Assembly: GCF_002904295.1 (NCBI RefSeq)
Contig: NZ_PPHG01000018.1
Location: 1-64,000 of the forward strand
Direction: 5' to 3'
DNA: 64,000 nucleotides
From: Amycolatopsis sp. CA-128772
Lineage (GTDB): Bacteria; Actinomycetota; Actinomycetes; Mycobacteriales; Pseudonocardiaceae
Shown here in pieces: positions 24,088 to 32,147 of this stretch; within the stretch, counting starts at the first letter, position 1, and each line of letters opens with the position of its first letter. Under the pieces are notes generated by a model, which made no database searches, was not told the origin of the DNA, and saw only the letters and a list, made by a program, of their open reading frames with translations. Position numbers and translations under genes: made by a program.

Positions 24088-24885
24088 ATGATCATGGTGG
24101 TGGGAGCGACGGGAAACGTCGGAGAACCGCTGGTGCGGATGCTGTCCGCGGCGGGCGAAGAGGTGACGGCGGTGTCTCGCCGGATCACCGCGGCGCCGCC
24201 GGGAGTCGTTGTGCGGCAGGGAAACCTGGCCGCACTGTCCTTTTCGGATGTGTCGTCGGTGTTCCTGATGGTGCCGCCAGGTTTCGACGGCCCGCTGGAG
24301 CCGGTGCTGGCCCGGGCAGCCGCGGCCGGCGTCGAGCGGGTCGTGCTGCTGTCGTCGCAGGGCGTCGGAACCGGCCGCCACCCGGCGGTGTTCGAAGAGG
24401 CGGTGCGTGCGTCGGGTCTGAAGTGGACGGTGCTGCGGCCGGCGGGGTTCGCGTCGAACGCTTTCCAGTGGGCGGAAAGCGTGCGGGCCCGTCGCGAGGT
24501 CGCGGCGCCGTTCGCGGACGTGGCCCTGCCGGTGGTCGACCCCGAGGACATCGCCTCGGTGGCCGCGGCGGCGTTGCTCGACCCGTCGCACGAGGGCGAG
24601 ACCTATGTCCTCACCGGTCCGGCGGCCGTCTCCCCTCGCGACCAGGCGGCGGCGATCGGCGAAGCGCTGGGTGAGCCGGTGCGGTTCGTGCCGCTGACGC
24701 GGGAGGAGGCCCGCGCGGCGCTGCTGGGCTTCATGCCGCCGGAGATCGTGGACTCGACGTTGGACATCCTCGGCTCCCCGACACCGGCGGAGCAGCAGGT
24801 GAGCCCGGACGTTTCGCGGGTACTGGGCCGCCCGCCGCGGCCGTTCGCGGAGTGGGCGTCGCGCTTTGCGGTGGCGTTCAAGTGA
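24088..24885 (+). CDS. NmrA-like NAD(P)-binding atypical SDR protein
   Basis: A 265-residue Rossmann-fold protein. The N-terminus MIMVVGATGNVGEPLVRML carries the GxTGxxG dinucleotide-binding motif. VFLMVPPGFDG, RVVLLSSQGVG, WTVLRPAGFASN and VDPEDIASVAAAAL follow the NmrA / QOR2-type (NAD(P)H-binding) family pattern. The SDR YxxxK is not kept as in classical SDRs, so it may be a sensor or a reductase. ATG 24088 is the first start after the divergent promoter; a second ATG at 24094 is possible, and no clear Shine-Dalgarno is seen, which may mean a near-leaderless transcript. The stop overlaps the GTG of the hydrolase gene by 3 bp (GTGA), so the two are translationally coupled. Confidence 0.85.
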   Translation: MIMVVGATGNVGEPLVRMLSAAGEEVTAVSRRITAAPPGVVVRQGNLAALSFSDVSSVFLMVPPGFDGPLEPVLARAAAAGVERVVLLSSQGVGTGRHPAVFEEAVRASGLKWTVLRPAGFASNAFQWAESVRARREVAAPFADVALPVVDPEDIASVAAAALLDPSHEGETYVLTGPAAVSPRDQAAAIGEALGEPVRFVPLTREEARAALLGFMPPEIVDSTLDILGSPTPAEQQVSPDVSRVLGRPPRPFAEWASRFAVAFK

Positions 24886-25679
24886 CGACGCTGGCCTACC
24901 GTTCGTCCGGCGATGGTCCGCCGGTGGTGCTCCTGCACGGCAACCCGACGTCGTCACTCCTGTGGCGCAACGTGCTGCCGCACCTGCCCGGCCGCCGCCT
25001 GGCGCCGGACCTGATCGGCATGGGCGACTCACCCAGGCCGGACATCGCCTACACGTTCGACGACCACGCGCGCTACCTCGACGAGTGGTTCGACGCCCTT
25101 GCGTTGACGGATGTGGTGTTGATCGGCCACGACTGGGGCGGCGCGCTGGCGGCGGACTGGGCGTCCCGCCATCCTTCGCGGGTCCGCGCCCTGGCGTTCA
25201 CCGAAGCGGTCCTGAAGCCGATGACGTGGGAGGAGTTCCCGCCGGCGGGCGCGGCGGTGTTCCGCGCGATCAAGGCCGGCGACGACCTCCCGGCCGAGTT
25301 CCTTTCCGGCCTCCCCCCGGAGTACGCGACGACGTTCCACCGCCCGCTGCTGCAGCTCGCCCGCTCGTTGCCCCTGGGCGGCGAGCCGCCGGAGGTGGTG
25401 GTTCGCATCGAGGCGTTCGGCCGCTGGCTGGCGACGTCTCCCGCGGTACCGAAACTGCTGGTGACGTTCGAGCCGGCCTTCGACACGATGCTGACGCCGC
25501 TGATGATCGACTGGTGCGTCAGGGAGCTCGCATCCCTGGAGGTGGCGCGGCGCCCGGAGAAGGCGGGCCACCACACGCCGGAGGAACAGCCGGAAGCCCT
25601 GGCGGAGACACTGGCCGGCTGGCTTTCGCGCGTCACGCGACCGGGTGAGCGGAACGAGGTTTTCCGCCGATCGGTGTAG
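24882..25679 (+). CDS. Haloalkane dehalogenase-like alpha/beta-hydrolase
   Basis: A 265-residue alpha/beta-hydrolase starting at a GTG overlapping the upstream stop. HGNPTSSLLWRN near residues 19-30 is the oxyanion/halide-binding motif typical of haloalkane dehalogenases (Asn of HGNPT). The nucleophile elbow is GHDWGG with D84, whose adjacent Trp is the second halide-stabilising residue of the family. GHHTPEEQPEAL near the C-terminus supplies the catalytic His. Expected reaction: hydrolysis of a carbon-halogen bond to the alcohol and halide. The substrate cannot be read from sequence, and an epoxide-hydrolase-like role is the main alternative. It forms an operon with the NmrA-like gene under the divergent HxlR regulator, suggesting an inducible detoxification unit. 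Confidence 0.85.
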   Translation: MTTLAYRSSGDGPPVVLLHGNPTSSLLWRNVLPHLPGRRLAPDLIGMGDSPRPDIAYTFDDHARYLDEWFDALALTDVVLIGHDWGGALAADWASRHPSRVRALAFTEAVLKPMTWEEFPPAGAAVFRAIKAGDDLPAEFLSGLPPEYATTFHRPLLQLARSLPLGGEPPEVVVRIEAFGRWLATSPAVPKLLVTFEPAFDTMLTPLMIDWCVRELASLEVARRPEKAGHHTPEEQPEALAETLAGWLSRVTRPGERNEVFRRSV

Positions 25680-25710
25680 CAGGACCGGCCGCGCCGGCGA
25701 CCTGGACGGC

Positions 25711-26739
25711 ATGAAGCAGGCGCGAGCGGGTCTGGTGCGGCGGTGGCGCCGCCGCGGAGGTGCGTGGTGGTGGGGGATCGTCGTGATCGTGGTCCCGGTG
25801 GCGGTGATCGCGGCGGCGGCGGTCTCGGTGCTGCTGACGTTCGTCGACACCGGTGACCCGAAGAACCAGATCGAGCTGATCAAGACGGGCCTCACGGTCG
25901 GCGCGGGCACCGGCGGGGTGGTCGCGCTGGTCCTGACGGGCCGCCGGCAGTGGGCCACCGAGCACGACGCGGGCGAGCGGCGCCTGACGGAGCTGTACGT
26001 GAAGGCGGTCGAGCAGCTGGGCTCGGAGAAGGCGGCGGTCCGCCAGGGCGGGTTGTACGCCCTCGAGCGGGTGGCGCAGGGAAACCCGGACCAGCGGCAG
26101 ACGGTGGTGAACGTGCTGTGCGCGTACTTGCGGGCGCCGTTTCCGGTGCCGGGCACGCTCCCGTCCGGCCGGTCCCGGGGAATTCGCCGCCCAGCGCCGG
26201 AGGGCGCGCCGCGGGTGGTGTCCGACGAGTGGTCGGCTCAGGAACGCGAGGTGCGCCGCACGGCCCAGCGCATCCTCGGTTTCCACCTGCGACCGGGAAC
26301 GAGCGACCGGCACCCGGCGGACACGTTCTGGGCGGACATCGACCTGGACCTCACCGGAGCGGTCCTGATCGACTTCGACTTCGGCCAGTGCCGAGCGAAC
26401 CGGACGAGGTTCGACGAGGCGAAGTTCGCCGGCGACGCAACATTCCGCCAGGCGGAGTTCACCGGCAACACCCGCTTCCCGGGCGCGAGGTTCGCGGGAA
26501 AGGCATGGTTCGGCGGAGCGCGATTCGGCGAGGAGGCAATTTTCGAAGGGGCGACATTCAGCGACGACGCAGTGTTCGGCGACATAACCGCGGCGGCGCT
26601 CATGACGTTCGAAGGAGCGACGTTCGCCGGGGAGGCGTGGTTCCGGAGCGCGAAGTTCGCCGGGAAGGCTTGGTTCCGCGAGGCGAAGTTCGCGAAGGGC
26701 GTTCCGGCTGAGGCCGGCACTCCGTCGGACGCGCCGTAG
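25711..26739 (+). CDS. Membrane-anchored pentapeptide-repeat protein
   Basis: A 342-residue protein. A basic N-terminus (RRWRRRGG) is followed by two membrane spans at about residues 17-45 and 53-75. A conserved helical segment follows (RLTELYVKAVEQLGSEKAA, VRQGGLYALERVA) that actinobacterial members share. From about residue 195 to 332 the chain is a tandem array of A-x-F-x-G type pentapeptides (TRFDEAKFAGDATFRQAEF, then repeated AKFAGKAWF units), predicted to fold as a right-handed quadrilateral beta-helix. The role of this membrane type is unknown. ATG 25711 is preferred over upstream in-frame starts because the repeat-family N-terminus begins there. The downstream gap reaches the left edge of the integrated element. 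Confidence 0.85.
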   Translation: MKQARAGLVRRWRRRGGAWWWGIVVIVVPVAVIAAAAVSVLLTFVDTGDPKNQIELIKTGLTVGAGTGGVVALVLTGRRQWATEHDAGERRLTELYVKAVEQLGSEKAAVRQGGLYALERVAQGNPDQRQTVVNVLCAYLRAPFPVPGTLPSGRSRGIRRPAPEGAPRVVSDEWSAQEREVRRTAQRILGFHLRPGTSDRHPADTFWADIDLDLTGAVLIDFDFGQCRANRTRFDEAKFAGDATFRQAEFTGNTRFPGARFAGKAWFGGARFGEEAIFEGATFSDDAVFGDITAAALMTFEGATFAGEAWFRSAKFAGKAWFREAKFAKGVPAEAGTPSDAP

Positions 26740-26850
26740 AAGCGGACGGCGCACACTCCACCCGCTTGGCCGCACCGAAGCACGCGCGGCCGACCGCACC
26801 CCGTCCGGCGAGCGTCGGCTCCTCGGACGGGTTCAAACAGGTCAAGCTGA

Positions 26851-26894
26851 GTCGGGATGACAGGATTTGAACCTGCGACCCTCCGCTCCCAAAG
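26851..26894. repeat. attL: 44-bp direct repeat (tRNA-Pro 3' fragment)
   Basis: Identical over 44 bp to 51514-51557. It covers the anticodon loop through the discriminator base of the minus-strand tRNA-Pro. The base before it breaks the encoded CCA, and sequence after 26894 does not continue as tRNA, so this is the junction copy rather than a gene. The 111 bp between the pentapeptide gene stop (26739) and this repeat show no gene. Confidence 0.92.
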
Positions 26895-26987
26895 ACCCGG
26901 GGCCGCGGTTTCTTAGGGCGCCCAAAGTTGCATACATGCTGGTCAGCGCGACATGAGCGACGGCTGAGGTCGCCGGAAGCCGTACGA

Positions 26988-27008
26988 ACTGAGACGGAAA
27001 CTGAGACG
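26988..27008. repeat. Left integrase arm-type repeat
   Basis: Two copies of ACTGAGACG separated by GAA form a 21-bp unit identical to 51435-51455 at the other end, in the same orientation. It lies 93 bp inside attL. Paired sub-terminal repeats near att cores are the usual arm-binding sites of tyrosine integrases. The call is by position and symmetry. Confidence 0.65.
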
Positions 27009-27061
27009 CCGCTGCCCGCGCTCAGACGTTCGTCCGAACGTGGACAGTTGATGTTGCTCGG

Positions 27062-27928
27062 GTGCGAGGATGCGACAGACTGGCCGACGTGACCGAACTG
27101 GTTCTGACGGACGGACGCCGTCGCGCGCTTGTCGAGCTGCTCGACGACCAGCGACGCTTGGCGAGCGAGTACCCCGGGCTTAGCGAGTACCTGGAGACGG
27201 CGCCGACGCTGCCGGGCAGTGGTGACGACGCCTTCGACGCGGACTTCGACCTTCGACTCATCCATTTCATGGTGGACGACGAAGGCGTCTCCCCTCCGAA
27301 CCCGTACTGGGAGATCGTGGAGCCCTTGGTATCCAAGAAAGAAGGGCGCCGAGTCGTGAGCGCGCCGGGTGGGCGCGGCAGCGCGCGTCTCGCGTACGCC
27401 GAAACGCTGCTCCAGTCGACATACGCCTACGCGATTCCGTCACCGGAGACGTTGGGATGGATCGCCCGATTTTGCGGTGACCGCTCGTTGGTCGAGGTGG
27501 GCGCGGGCCGCGGGTATTGGGCGGCTCAACTAAGCCGGCTCGGCCTCGCGGTCGACGCGTTCGACGTCGAACCGCCGAGCGCGGCGAAGAACGTCTCGTT
27601 CGAGTACGCCGCTCACCGTCGCGATGTCTTTCACGAGGTCGAAGCTGCCGACGGTGACGAAGGGCTCAGCGGAGACCAGTCGGGCGCCGTCTTGTTCTTG
27701 TGCTGGCCGCCGGGCTGGGGAAATGAGATGGCGTCGAGCGTGCTGAGCAGGTTCGAGCAGTTGGGCGGCGATCGGCTGGTCTACATCGGCGAGCCGAAGG
27801 GTGGGAAAACCGGCGATGACCGGTTTTTCGAGGCGCTTTCTGACCGTTGGCAGCTCTCCGAGGTCGACTCGAACTTCGTGTCGTGGTGGAACCTCGGCGA
27901 TGTCGCACAGGGCTGGATCCGGCGGTGA
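27062..27928 (+). CDS. Class I SAM-dependent methyltransferase-like protein (element cargo)
   Basis: Up to 288 residues. The GTG at 27062 has no clear ribosome binding site; GTG 27089 (giving VTELVLTDGRRRALVELL) is an equally good start. The central Rossmann motif LVEVGAGRGYWAAQLSRLG followed by VDAFDVEPP is a SAM-binding motif I and post-I acidic loop. Downstream LFLCWPPGWGNEMA and LVYIGEPKGG are conserved-looking but lack a NPPY/DPPY, so DNA amino-methylation is not indicated. It is a single gene between attL and the repressor, lower in GC than the transfer genes, and is probably cargo. The substrate is unknown. Confidence 0.65.
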   Translation: MRGCDRLADVTELVLTDGRRRALVELLDDQRRLASEYPGLSEYLETAPTLPGSGDDAFDADFDLRLIHFMVDDEGVSPPNPYWEIVEPLVSKKEGRRVVSAPGGRGSARLAYAETLLQSTYAYAIPSPETLGWIARFCGDRSLVEVGAGRGYWAAQLSRLGLAVDAFDVEPPSAAKNVSFEYAAHRRDVFHEVEAADGDEGLSGDQSGAVLFLCWPPGWGNEMASSVLSRFEQLGGDRLVYIGEPKGGKTGDDRFFEALSDRWQLSEVDSNFVSWWNLGDVAQGWIRR

Positions 27929-27997
27929 ACGCGAAGCGGGGCGGAGCCAGTCGGTGACCGGGCCCGCCCCGCTGATCGAGTGTTGCCTCGTAGGACC

Positions 27998-28666
27998 TCA
28001 GGAATCGAGCACCATCCTGAACACGAACGATTCGTAGCGATCGCGCGGGTACGAGATGTCCGACACCATGAGTACTCGCCCGTCAGCTGCCGAGAATTTC
28101 TGGTGGACCGTCTTCACCAGGTCGCCCGGCGTCGCGCGGAGCCACTCGGCGTGGCTGGGAGTTGGCAGCCGATCGGCGATGGTCTCTTCCAGGAACTTCG
28201 CGCCAGCGATCCCGGAAAACCCTTCGGGCTGGAAAGTGTCGGAGATAGAGATTGGGCGAGCGTCCTCCGACGCCCGGGTGACGACGTGACTCAACGTCGC
28301 CCCGGGTTCGACCGAGAACGCGTCGGCGAGTTCGGCAGTTGCGACAACCGTGTCCGAGAACCGTTCAACCTGGACGGTACTGCTCGACTCACCGTCGAAC
28401 GTGGACTCGGCTGATTCGAGCTGCCGTTCTGGTGAAACCCGAACCAGGTTGGGTTGTGCGGTGACGAACACACCGCGCCGCCGGATCGCGTGCACGAGAC
28501 CCTGGTTCTGAAGAAGCTCGATGGCCTTGCGTACCACGATGTCGGAAACTCCGTACCGACTCGCGATTTCAGCGTAGCTCGGGAGTTGAATCCCCGCCGG
28601 CAGTTCTTCACCTCGGATCTTCCTGGCGTATTCGCCGGCAATCGATACGTACGCGGGCTCTGTCAC
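27998..28666 (-). CDS. GntR/UTRA-type transcriptional repressor
   Basis: A 222-residue regulator. Residues 5-72 form the GntR winged helix (YVSIAGEYARKIRGEELPAG, then LPSYAEIASRYGVSDIVVRK and a GVFVTA wing). Residues about 85-215 look like a UTRA ligand-binding domain (RPISISDTFQPEGF ending DISYPRDRYESFVFRMVLD). GTG 28666 is chosen because GAGAGGA sits eight bases upstream. The gene is read leftward, opposite to the transfer operon, across an intergenic region carrying four TACGTATAC-like sites. GntR repressors of actinomycete elements (for example KorSA of pSAM2) silence transfer and excision genes; this one probably does the same. Confidence 0.88.
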   Translation of the reverse strand: MTEPAYVSIAGEYARKIRGEELPAGIQLPSYAEIASRYGVSDIVVRKAIELLQNQGLVHAIRRRGVFVTAQPNLVRVSPERQLESAESTFDGESSSTVQVERFSDTVVATAELADAFSVEPGATLSHVVTRASEDARPISISDTFQPEGFSGIAGAKFLEETIADRLPTPSHAEWLRATPGDLVKTVHQKFSAADGRVLMVSDISYPRDRYESFVFRMVLDS

Positions 28667-28722
28667 GCGATGATCCTCTCTGTGGGCCGGTCTCGAAAAG
28701 GGCCGGTAGGAGCATACACGGT

Positions 28723-28953
28723 TACGTATACATAGGCGTTTCGCCATGAATCGCAAGTCTGCGACGCGAGGCGACGTCCGCTGTGTGGCGTGACTCTGTG
28801 AACGCTCGCCGCCTCATGTGGCCGCTCGCGTGTATCGCAATCGTTACTTGATCTCTGTTTATGCAGGTGGCGGCCCATTTGGGGCGCCCCAGGTCAGACG
28901 TCTATGGCGGCTACGTATACGCAAGGGTTGTACGTGTACGAAGTTACGTATAC
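28723..28953. promoter_or_regulatory. Operator array for the GntR repressor (four TACGTATAC-type sites)
   Basis: TACGTATAC occurs at 28723-28731, 28912-28920 and 28945-28953, with the variant TACGTGTAC at 28931-28939. The last perfect site extends to the palindrome ACGTATACGT. The first lies about 57 bp before the repressor start; the other three cluster 57-98 bp before the HTH gene. They flank both divergent promoters in an otherwise gene-free 343 bp (28667-29009). Confidence 0.65.
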
Positions 28954-29009
28954 GTTTGAGAAGTCAGCGACTCCAGGCGAGTCGGCCAGACCGGCACTTT
29001 GGGGAAAAG

Positions 29010-29264
29010 ATGCAGGTGGAACGAACCCGGCTGTATCGGGTGAGGACGGTGGCGGAGGGCTTCGACGTCTCCGTCGCGACGATCTATCGGGCTGTCGAGT
29101 CGGGCGCGCTGCGCGCCATCCGGCTCGGCACCGGCAAGGGTGCGGTCCGGATCCCTGGTGCGGCAATCGAGGACTACCTCGCCGCGTGCGAGTCGGCCGC
29201 GACGACCCGAACTGATGGCGACCTGAGCATTCAAGCGCAGTACGCGACGGGGGGTGCGGCCTGA
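29010..29264 (+). CDS. Small excisionase-like/MerR-type HTH protein heading the transfer operon
   Basis: An 84-residue protein. YRVRTVAEGFDVSVATIYRA, VESGALRAIRL and AVRIPGAAIEDYLAAC form the winged helix-turn-helix of the excisionase/MerR-like family. The start ATG follows a purine-rich GGGGAAAAG. Its stop overlaps the coupling-protein ATG by one base (TGATG). There is a second Xis-like gene beside the integrase, so this one is more likely a transcriptional activator or a second accessory DNA-bender than the excisionase itself; that choice is inferred from position. Transcription is probably controlled by the GntR sites immediately upstream. Confidence 0.75.
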   Translation: MQVERTRLYRVRTVAEGFDVSVATIYRAVESGALRAIRLGTGKGAVRIPGAAIEDYLAACESAATTRTDGDLSIQAQYATGGAA

Positions 29265-31375
29265 TGCGTACGTTCGGGGCCGCCCTGGTGGCGGCGATGT
29301 TGATCTGTATCGGGGTGCTGCTGAGCGGCTGGCACGTGAAGATCGCGGTGATCTGGCCGTGGTTCGTGGTCGCGGGTGTCGCGGCCGGCGTGCTGGGCGT
29401 GGTCGAGCTGGTGCAGGGCAACGCGGCGAAGGCCGTGACGGTCGCACTCGGCCTGGTCGGCCTGTCGATCTGGTTCCTGGGCTGGGTCCCGGCCGAGACC
29501 CCGGGCTCCGACGTGTGGCCGTGGGGCCTGGTCCTCGGCGGCCCGGTCCTGCTGTTCACCACCGTGCTGGCACTGCGCGGTCGGGGCGGGTCGCTGGGCC
29601 TGCTGGGACGCTGGTCGCGCCGTTCCCGCCGCAACGGCGGGGTCGCGTCGCGCTGGCAGATCTGGCGCAAGGCATCGAAGCGGGCGATGCGGCGCAAGGC
29701 GGCGACGTTGAAGCCGTCGCTGAAGTCGTTGTCGCGGCGGGCGCGCCGGCGGGTCCCGGTGACCGCGTACGCGACCCGGCTGGTCCGGGTCGGTTTGCAG
29801 TGGCTGTGGACGCCGGTCGAAGACGTCACCCTCATCTTCGGCGGGCCCCGCTCAGGCAAGACCGGGCACCTGGCCGGGCTGCTGATCGACGCGCCGGGCG
29901 CGGCGATCGCCACCAGCACGCGCACGGACCTGATCGAGCTGACCGCGAAGCTGCGCGAACGCGACCACGGCCCGACCTACATTTTCAACCCGTCCGGCAT
30001 GGGCAAGCTGGCCTCGACGATCACGTTCGACCCGGTGTTCGGCTGCGAGAACCCGGTGACCGCCACCTACCGGGCGGGGGACCTGCTGCCCGGCGAAGGC
30101 GGCTCGGACGAACGCGAGCACTGGGTGTCCCAAGCCCGCCGGGCGCTGGCGACGCTGATGCACGCCGCCGCGTTGGGTGAGCTGTCGATGGCCGAGGTCG
30201 CCGAGTGGGTCGCCGACCCCGACGGCAGCGCCGACGAGGTGCTGCGGCTGCTGCGCCGCTCGCCGGAGCCGATGTTCGTCACCGCCGCCCGGCAGTTCCT
30301 GACCACCAACGACCGGACCCGGTCCTCGATCACGACGACGATCATGCCCGCGCTGGCCTACCTGACCGACCCGACGGCGAAGGCGGCCGCGACCGGCGGG
30401 AGCTTCGACGTCGCCGAACTGCTGGAGTCGAAGGCGACGGTGTACCTGCTGGGCGCGGAAGAAGCGCACACCGCGCCGCTGCTCGCGGCGCTCACCGGGC
30501 ACATCGCCCGGGAGGCCCGCCGGATCGCCACCGAGTCCCCGTCCGGGCGCCTGGACACCGCGTTCACCGCCGTGCTCGACGAGGCCGCGCTCATCGCGCC
30601 GGTCCCGGCACCGAAGTGGACCGCGGACATGGGCGGGCGCAACATCACCATCCACATCGGTGCCCAGTCCCGCGCGCAGCTGCGGCAGCGGTGGGGCGAC
30701 AACGGCTGCGCGGCGATCATGACCAACTCCGCCAGCGTGCTCATCCTCGCCGGTGCCCGCGACTCCGACGACCTGCAGGCGTATTCGATGCTGACCGCCG
30801 AGCGGCAGGTGATGGTCGAGCAGGAAGACGCCGGCGGCCGGGTGACCGGGCGCAACCCGCAGCAGGTTCCGGTGATGTCGCCAGGGGAGATCTCGCACCT
30901 GCCGGAGCGGCATGCGCTGGTCGTGCGGCGCGGGATGCCCGCGGCGGTGGGGAAGCTGCGGATGGCGTGGGAGCGCCGCGACGTCAAGGCGCTCGCTCGA
31001 GCCGAGGCCCGCGCGGCGTTCGCGCAGCGCTGGTCGATGCGGCACGAGGCGGCCACGACGTGGCTGGCCGCGGTGGTCGACACCCTCGCCGACCGGGTCG
31101 AGCCGTGGGTGGCCCGCGCCGAGCAGTGGGCCAGCGACCGCAAGACCCGCGCCGGAGGCGCCGGGGTGGAGGTTCCGGCGCAGGATCACGCCGAGCCGAT
31201 GGTGCGCGCGGAGACCGTCCGCCTCGACGTGCCCGAGACCAACGCACCCGCCGCGCCGGACGCCGGCGCGGCCACGGCTCCCGCACCGGAGGCGGATCCG
31301 CTGGCAGCACTGGACGCCGAGCTGGACGCCCGCTGGGCCGAGGCCGGCAGCGACGACCGCGGTGAAGGTCGGTGA
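29264..31375 (+). CDS. VirD4/TraG-like type IV coupling ATPase
   Basis: A 703-residue membrane ATPase that should bring the relaxase-DNA complex to the membrane and drive DNA transfer. The N-terminus holds three or four membrane spans (about residues 5-105), then a basic stretch rich in Arg/Lys (115-165). Walker A is GGPRSGKT (193-200) and Walker B AVLDEAALIAP (D439, E440), followed by the TraG/TraM-recognition-type C-terminal half (IGAQSRAQLRQRWGD, ILAGARDSDDLQAYS). The tail is long, Ala/Glu/Asp-rich and disordered-looking, a possible partner-docking segment. It lacks the gamma DNA-binding region of FtsK and so is not a TraB-type translocase. Start and stop overlap neighbours on both sides. 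Confidence 0.88.
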   Translation: MRTFGAALVAAMLICIGVLLSGWHVKIAVIWPWFVVAGVAAGVLGVVELVQGNAAKAVTVALGLVGLSIWFLGWVPAETPGSDVWPWGLVLGGPVLLFTTVLALRGRGGSLGLLGRWSRRSRRNGGVASRWQIWRKASKRAMRRKAATLKPSLKSLSRRARRRVPVTAYATRLVRVGLQWLWTPVEDVTLIFGGPRSGKTGHLAGLLIDAPGAAIATSTRTDLIELTAKLRERDHGPTYIFNPSGMGKLASTITFDPVFGCENPVTATYRAGDLLPGEGGSDEREHWVSQARRALATLMHAAALGELSMAEVAEWVADPDGSADEVLRLLRRSPEPMFVTAARQFLTTNDRTRSSITTTIMPALAYLTDPTAKAAATGGSFDVAELLESKATVYLLGAEEAHTAPLLAALTGHIAREARRIATESPSGRLDTAFTAVLDEAALIAPVPAPKWTADMGGRNITIHIGAQSRAQLRQRWGDNGCAAIMTNSASVLILAGARDSDDLQAYSMLTAERQVMVEQEDAGGRVTGRNPQQVPVMSPGEISHLPERHALVVRRGMPAAVGKLRMAWERRDVKALARAEARAAFAQRWSMRHEAATTWLAAVVDTLADRVEPWVARAEQWASDRKTRAGGAGVEVPAQDHAEPMVRAETVRLDVPETNAPAAPDAGAATAPAPEADPLAALDAELDARWAEAGSDDRGEGR

Positions 31376-31860
31376 CCGGCATGGACACGAGCATGCAGAT
31401 GATGACGCTCTCGACCTTCGGCGCCTCATGGGTGGTGCTGTCGGTCGGGCACACCCTGGCCGACCACGTGGGCGGCCAGACCGACCACCAGGCCGCGCGC
31501 AAAGGTGCCCCGACCGCGGGTGAGGTCGCCGCGGGTGTGAACCCTCGCCGCGGCTGGGCCGCAAACCTGTCTCACGTGGCGCAGTACCACGCGGTGCTGA
31601 CCCTGCTCGGGTTCGGCGCGTGGCTGGTGCTGCCGCTGCGCTGGTCGGTGCTCGGCGTGCTCGCTGCGCTGGTTTGGTCGGCGGGCACGCACGCGTTCCT
31701 GGACCGCCGGTGGCCGGTGTGGCGCCTACTGAACTGCCTGCGCCAGGCCCGTTTCGCCGAGCTAGAGGCGGGCGGCCTCAACGGCATGTACCTGGCCGAT
31801 CAGGCCCTGCACCGCCTGGCTCTCGGGATCGCCGCGGCAGTGCTGGCGGTGATCCCGTGA
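31372..31860 (+). CDS. Multi-pass membrane protein, DUF3307-like
   Basis: A 162-residue protein with about four membrane spans. The segment VVLSVGHTLADHVGGQTDHQ with a following Lys and the later WAANLSHVAQYH recall the conserved HxLADxxxQ...K...H pattern of DUF3307 membrane proteins, though this is from memory and approximate. The GTG start overlaps the coupling-protein stop (GTGA); ATG 31381 is a weaker option. It sits directly behind the coupling ATPase, and with the DUF2637 protein is one of the few integral membrane proteins the element encodes, making it a candidate part of the DNA-export machinery. Confidence 0.65.
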   Translation: MTGMDTSMQMMTLSTFGASWVVLSVGHTLADHVGGQTDHQAARKGAPTAGEVAAGVNPRRGWAANLSHVAQYHAVLTLLGFGAWLVLPLRWSVLGVLAALVWSAGTHAFLDRRWPVWRLLNCLRQARFAELEAGGLNGMYLADQALHRLALGIAAAVLAVIP

Positions 31861-32147
31861 CCACCATGCCAATGGGCCCGATCCGCACCGCCCGGATCAC
31901 GACCGTGATCGCCGAGCTGGCGCGGGAAGTCGCCCGCGGCCAGGCCGAGGAGCGGTTCAACGTCGTGGTGGCGGTGGTGGAGATCGTCGTGTGGCGGGCC
32001 CTCAACGGGCAGACCGCGCAGCAGATCACCGCCTACCTGGCCGGCGATGTCGCGGCCGGGCTGCGCCTGGACTTCGTGGCCTGGGTGATCGCCGAGGCCG
32101 GCCGCCGGCTGGCCGAGCCCGCGCCGGAGCGGGGTGGGCGGCGATGA
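31857..32147 (+). CDS. Small helical protein of the transfer operon, unknown
   Basis: A 96-residue protein starting at a GTG that overlaps the upstream stop. It begins VTTMPMGPIRTARITTVIAE and is predicted mostly alpha-helical, with an Arg-rich tail (RRLAEPAPERGGRR). No family was recognised. Overlap with the genes on both sides shows that it is translated as part of the operon. Confidence 0.6.
   Translation: MTTMPMGPIRTARITTVIAELAREVARGQAEERFNVVVAVVEIVVWRALNGQTAQQITAYLAGDVAAGLRLDFVAWVIAEAGRRLAEPAPERGGRR

Noticed and set aside
26851..26894. A second tRNA-Pro gene at the left end
   Set aside because: Only the 3' portion is present, with no 5' acceptor strand, D arm or CCA; it is the integration junction.
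29264..31375. FtsK/TraB-type DNA translocase
   Set aside because: Walker motifs and the C-terminal QxR-type pattern fit VirD4/TraG coupling proteins, and no FtsK gamma-like domain is seen.
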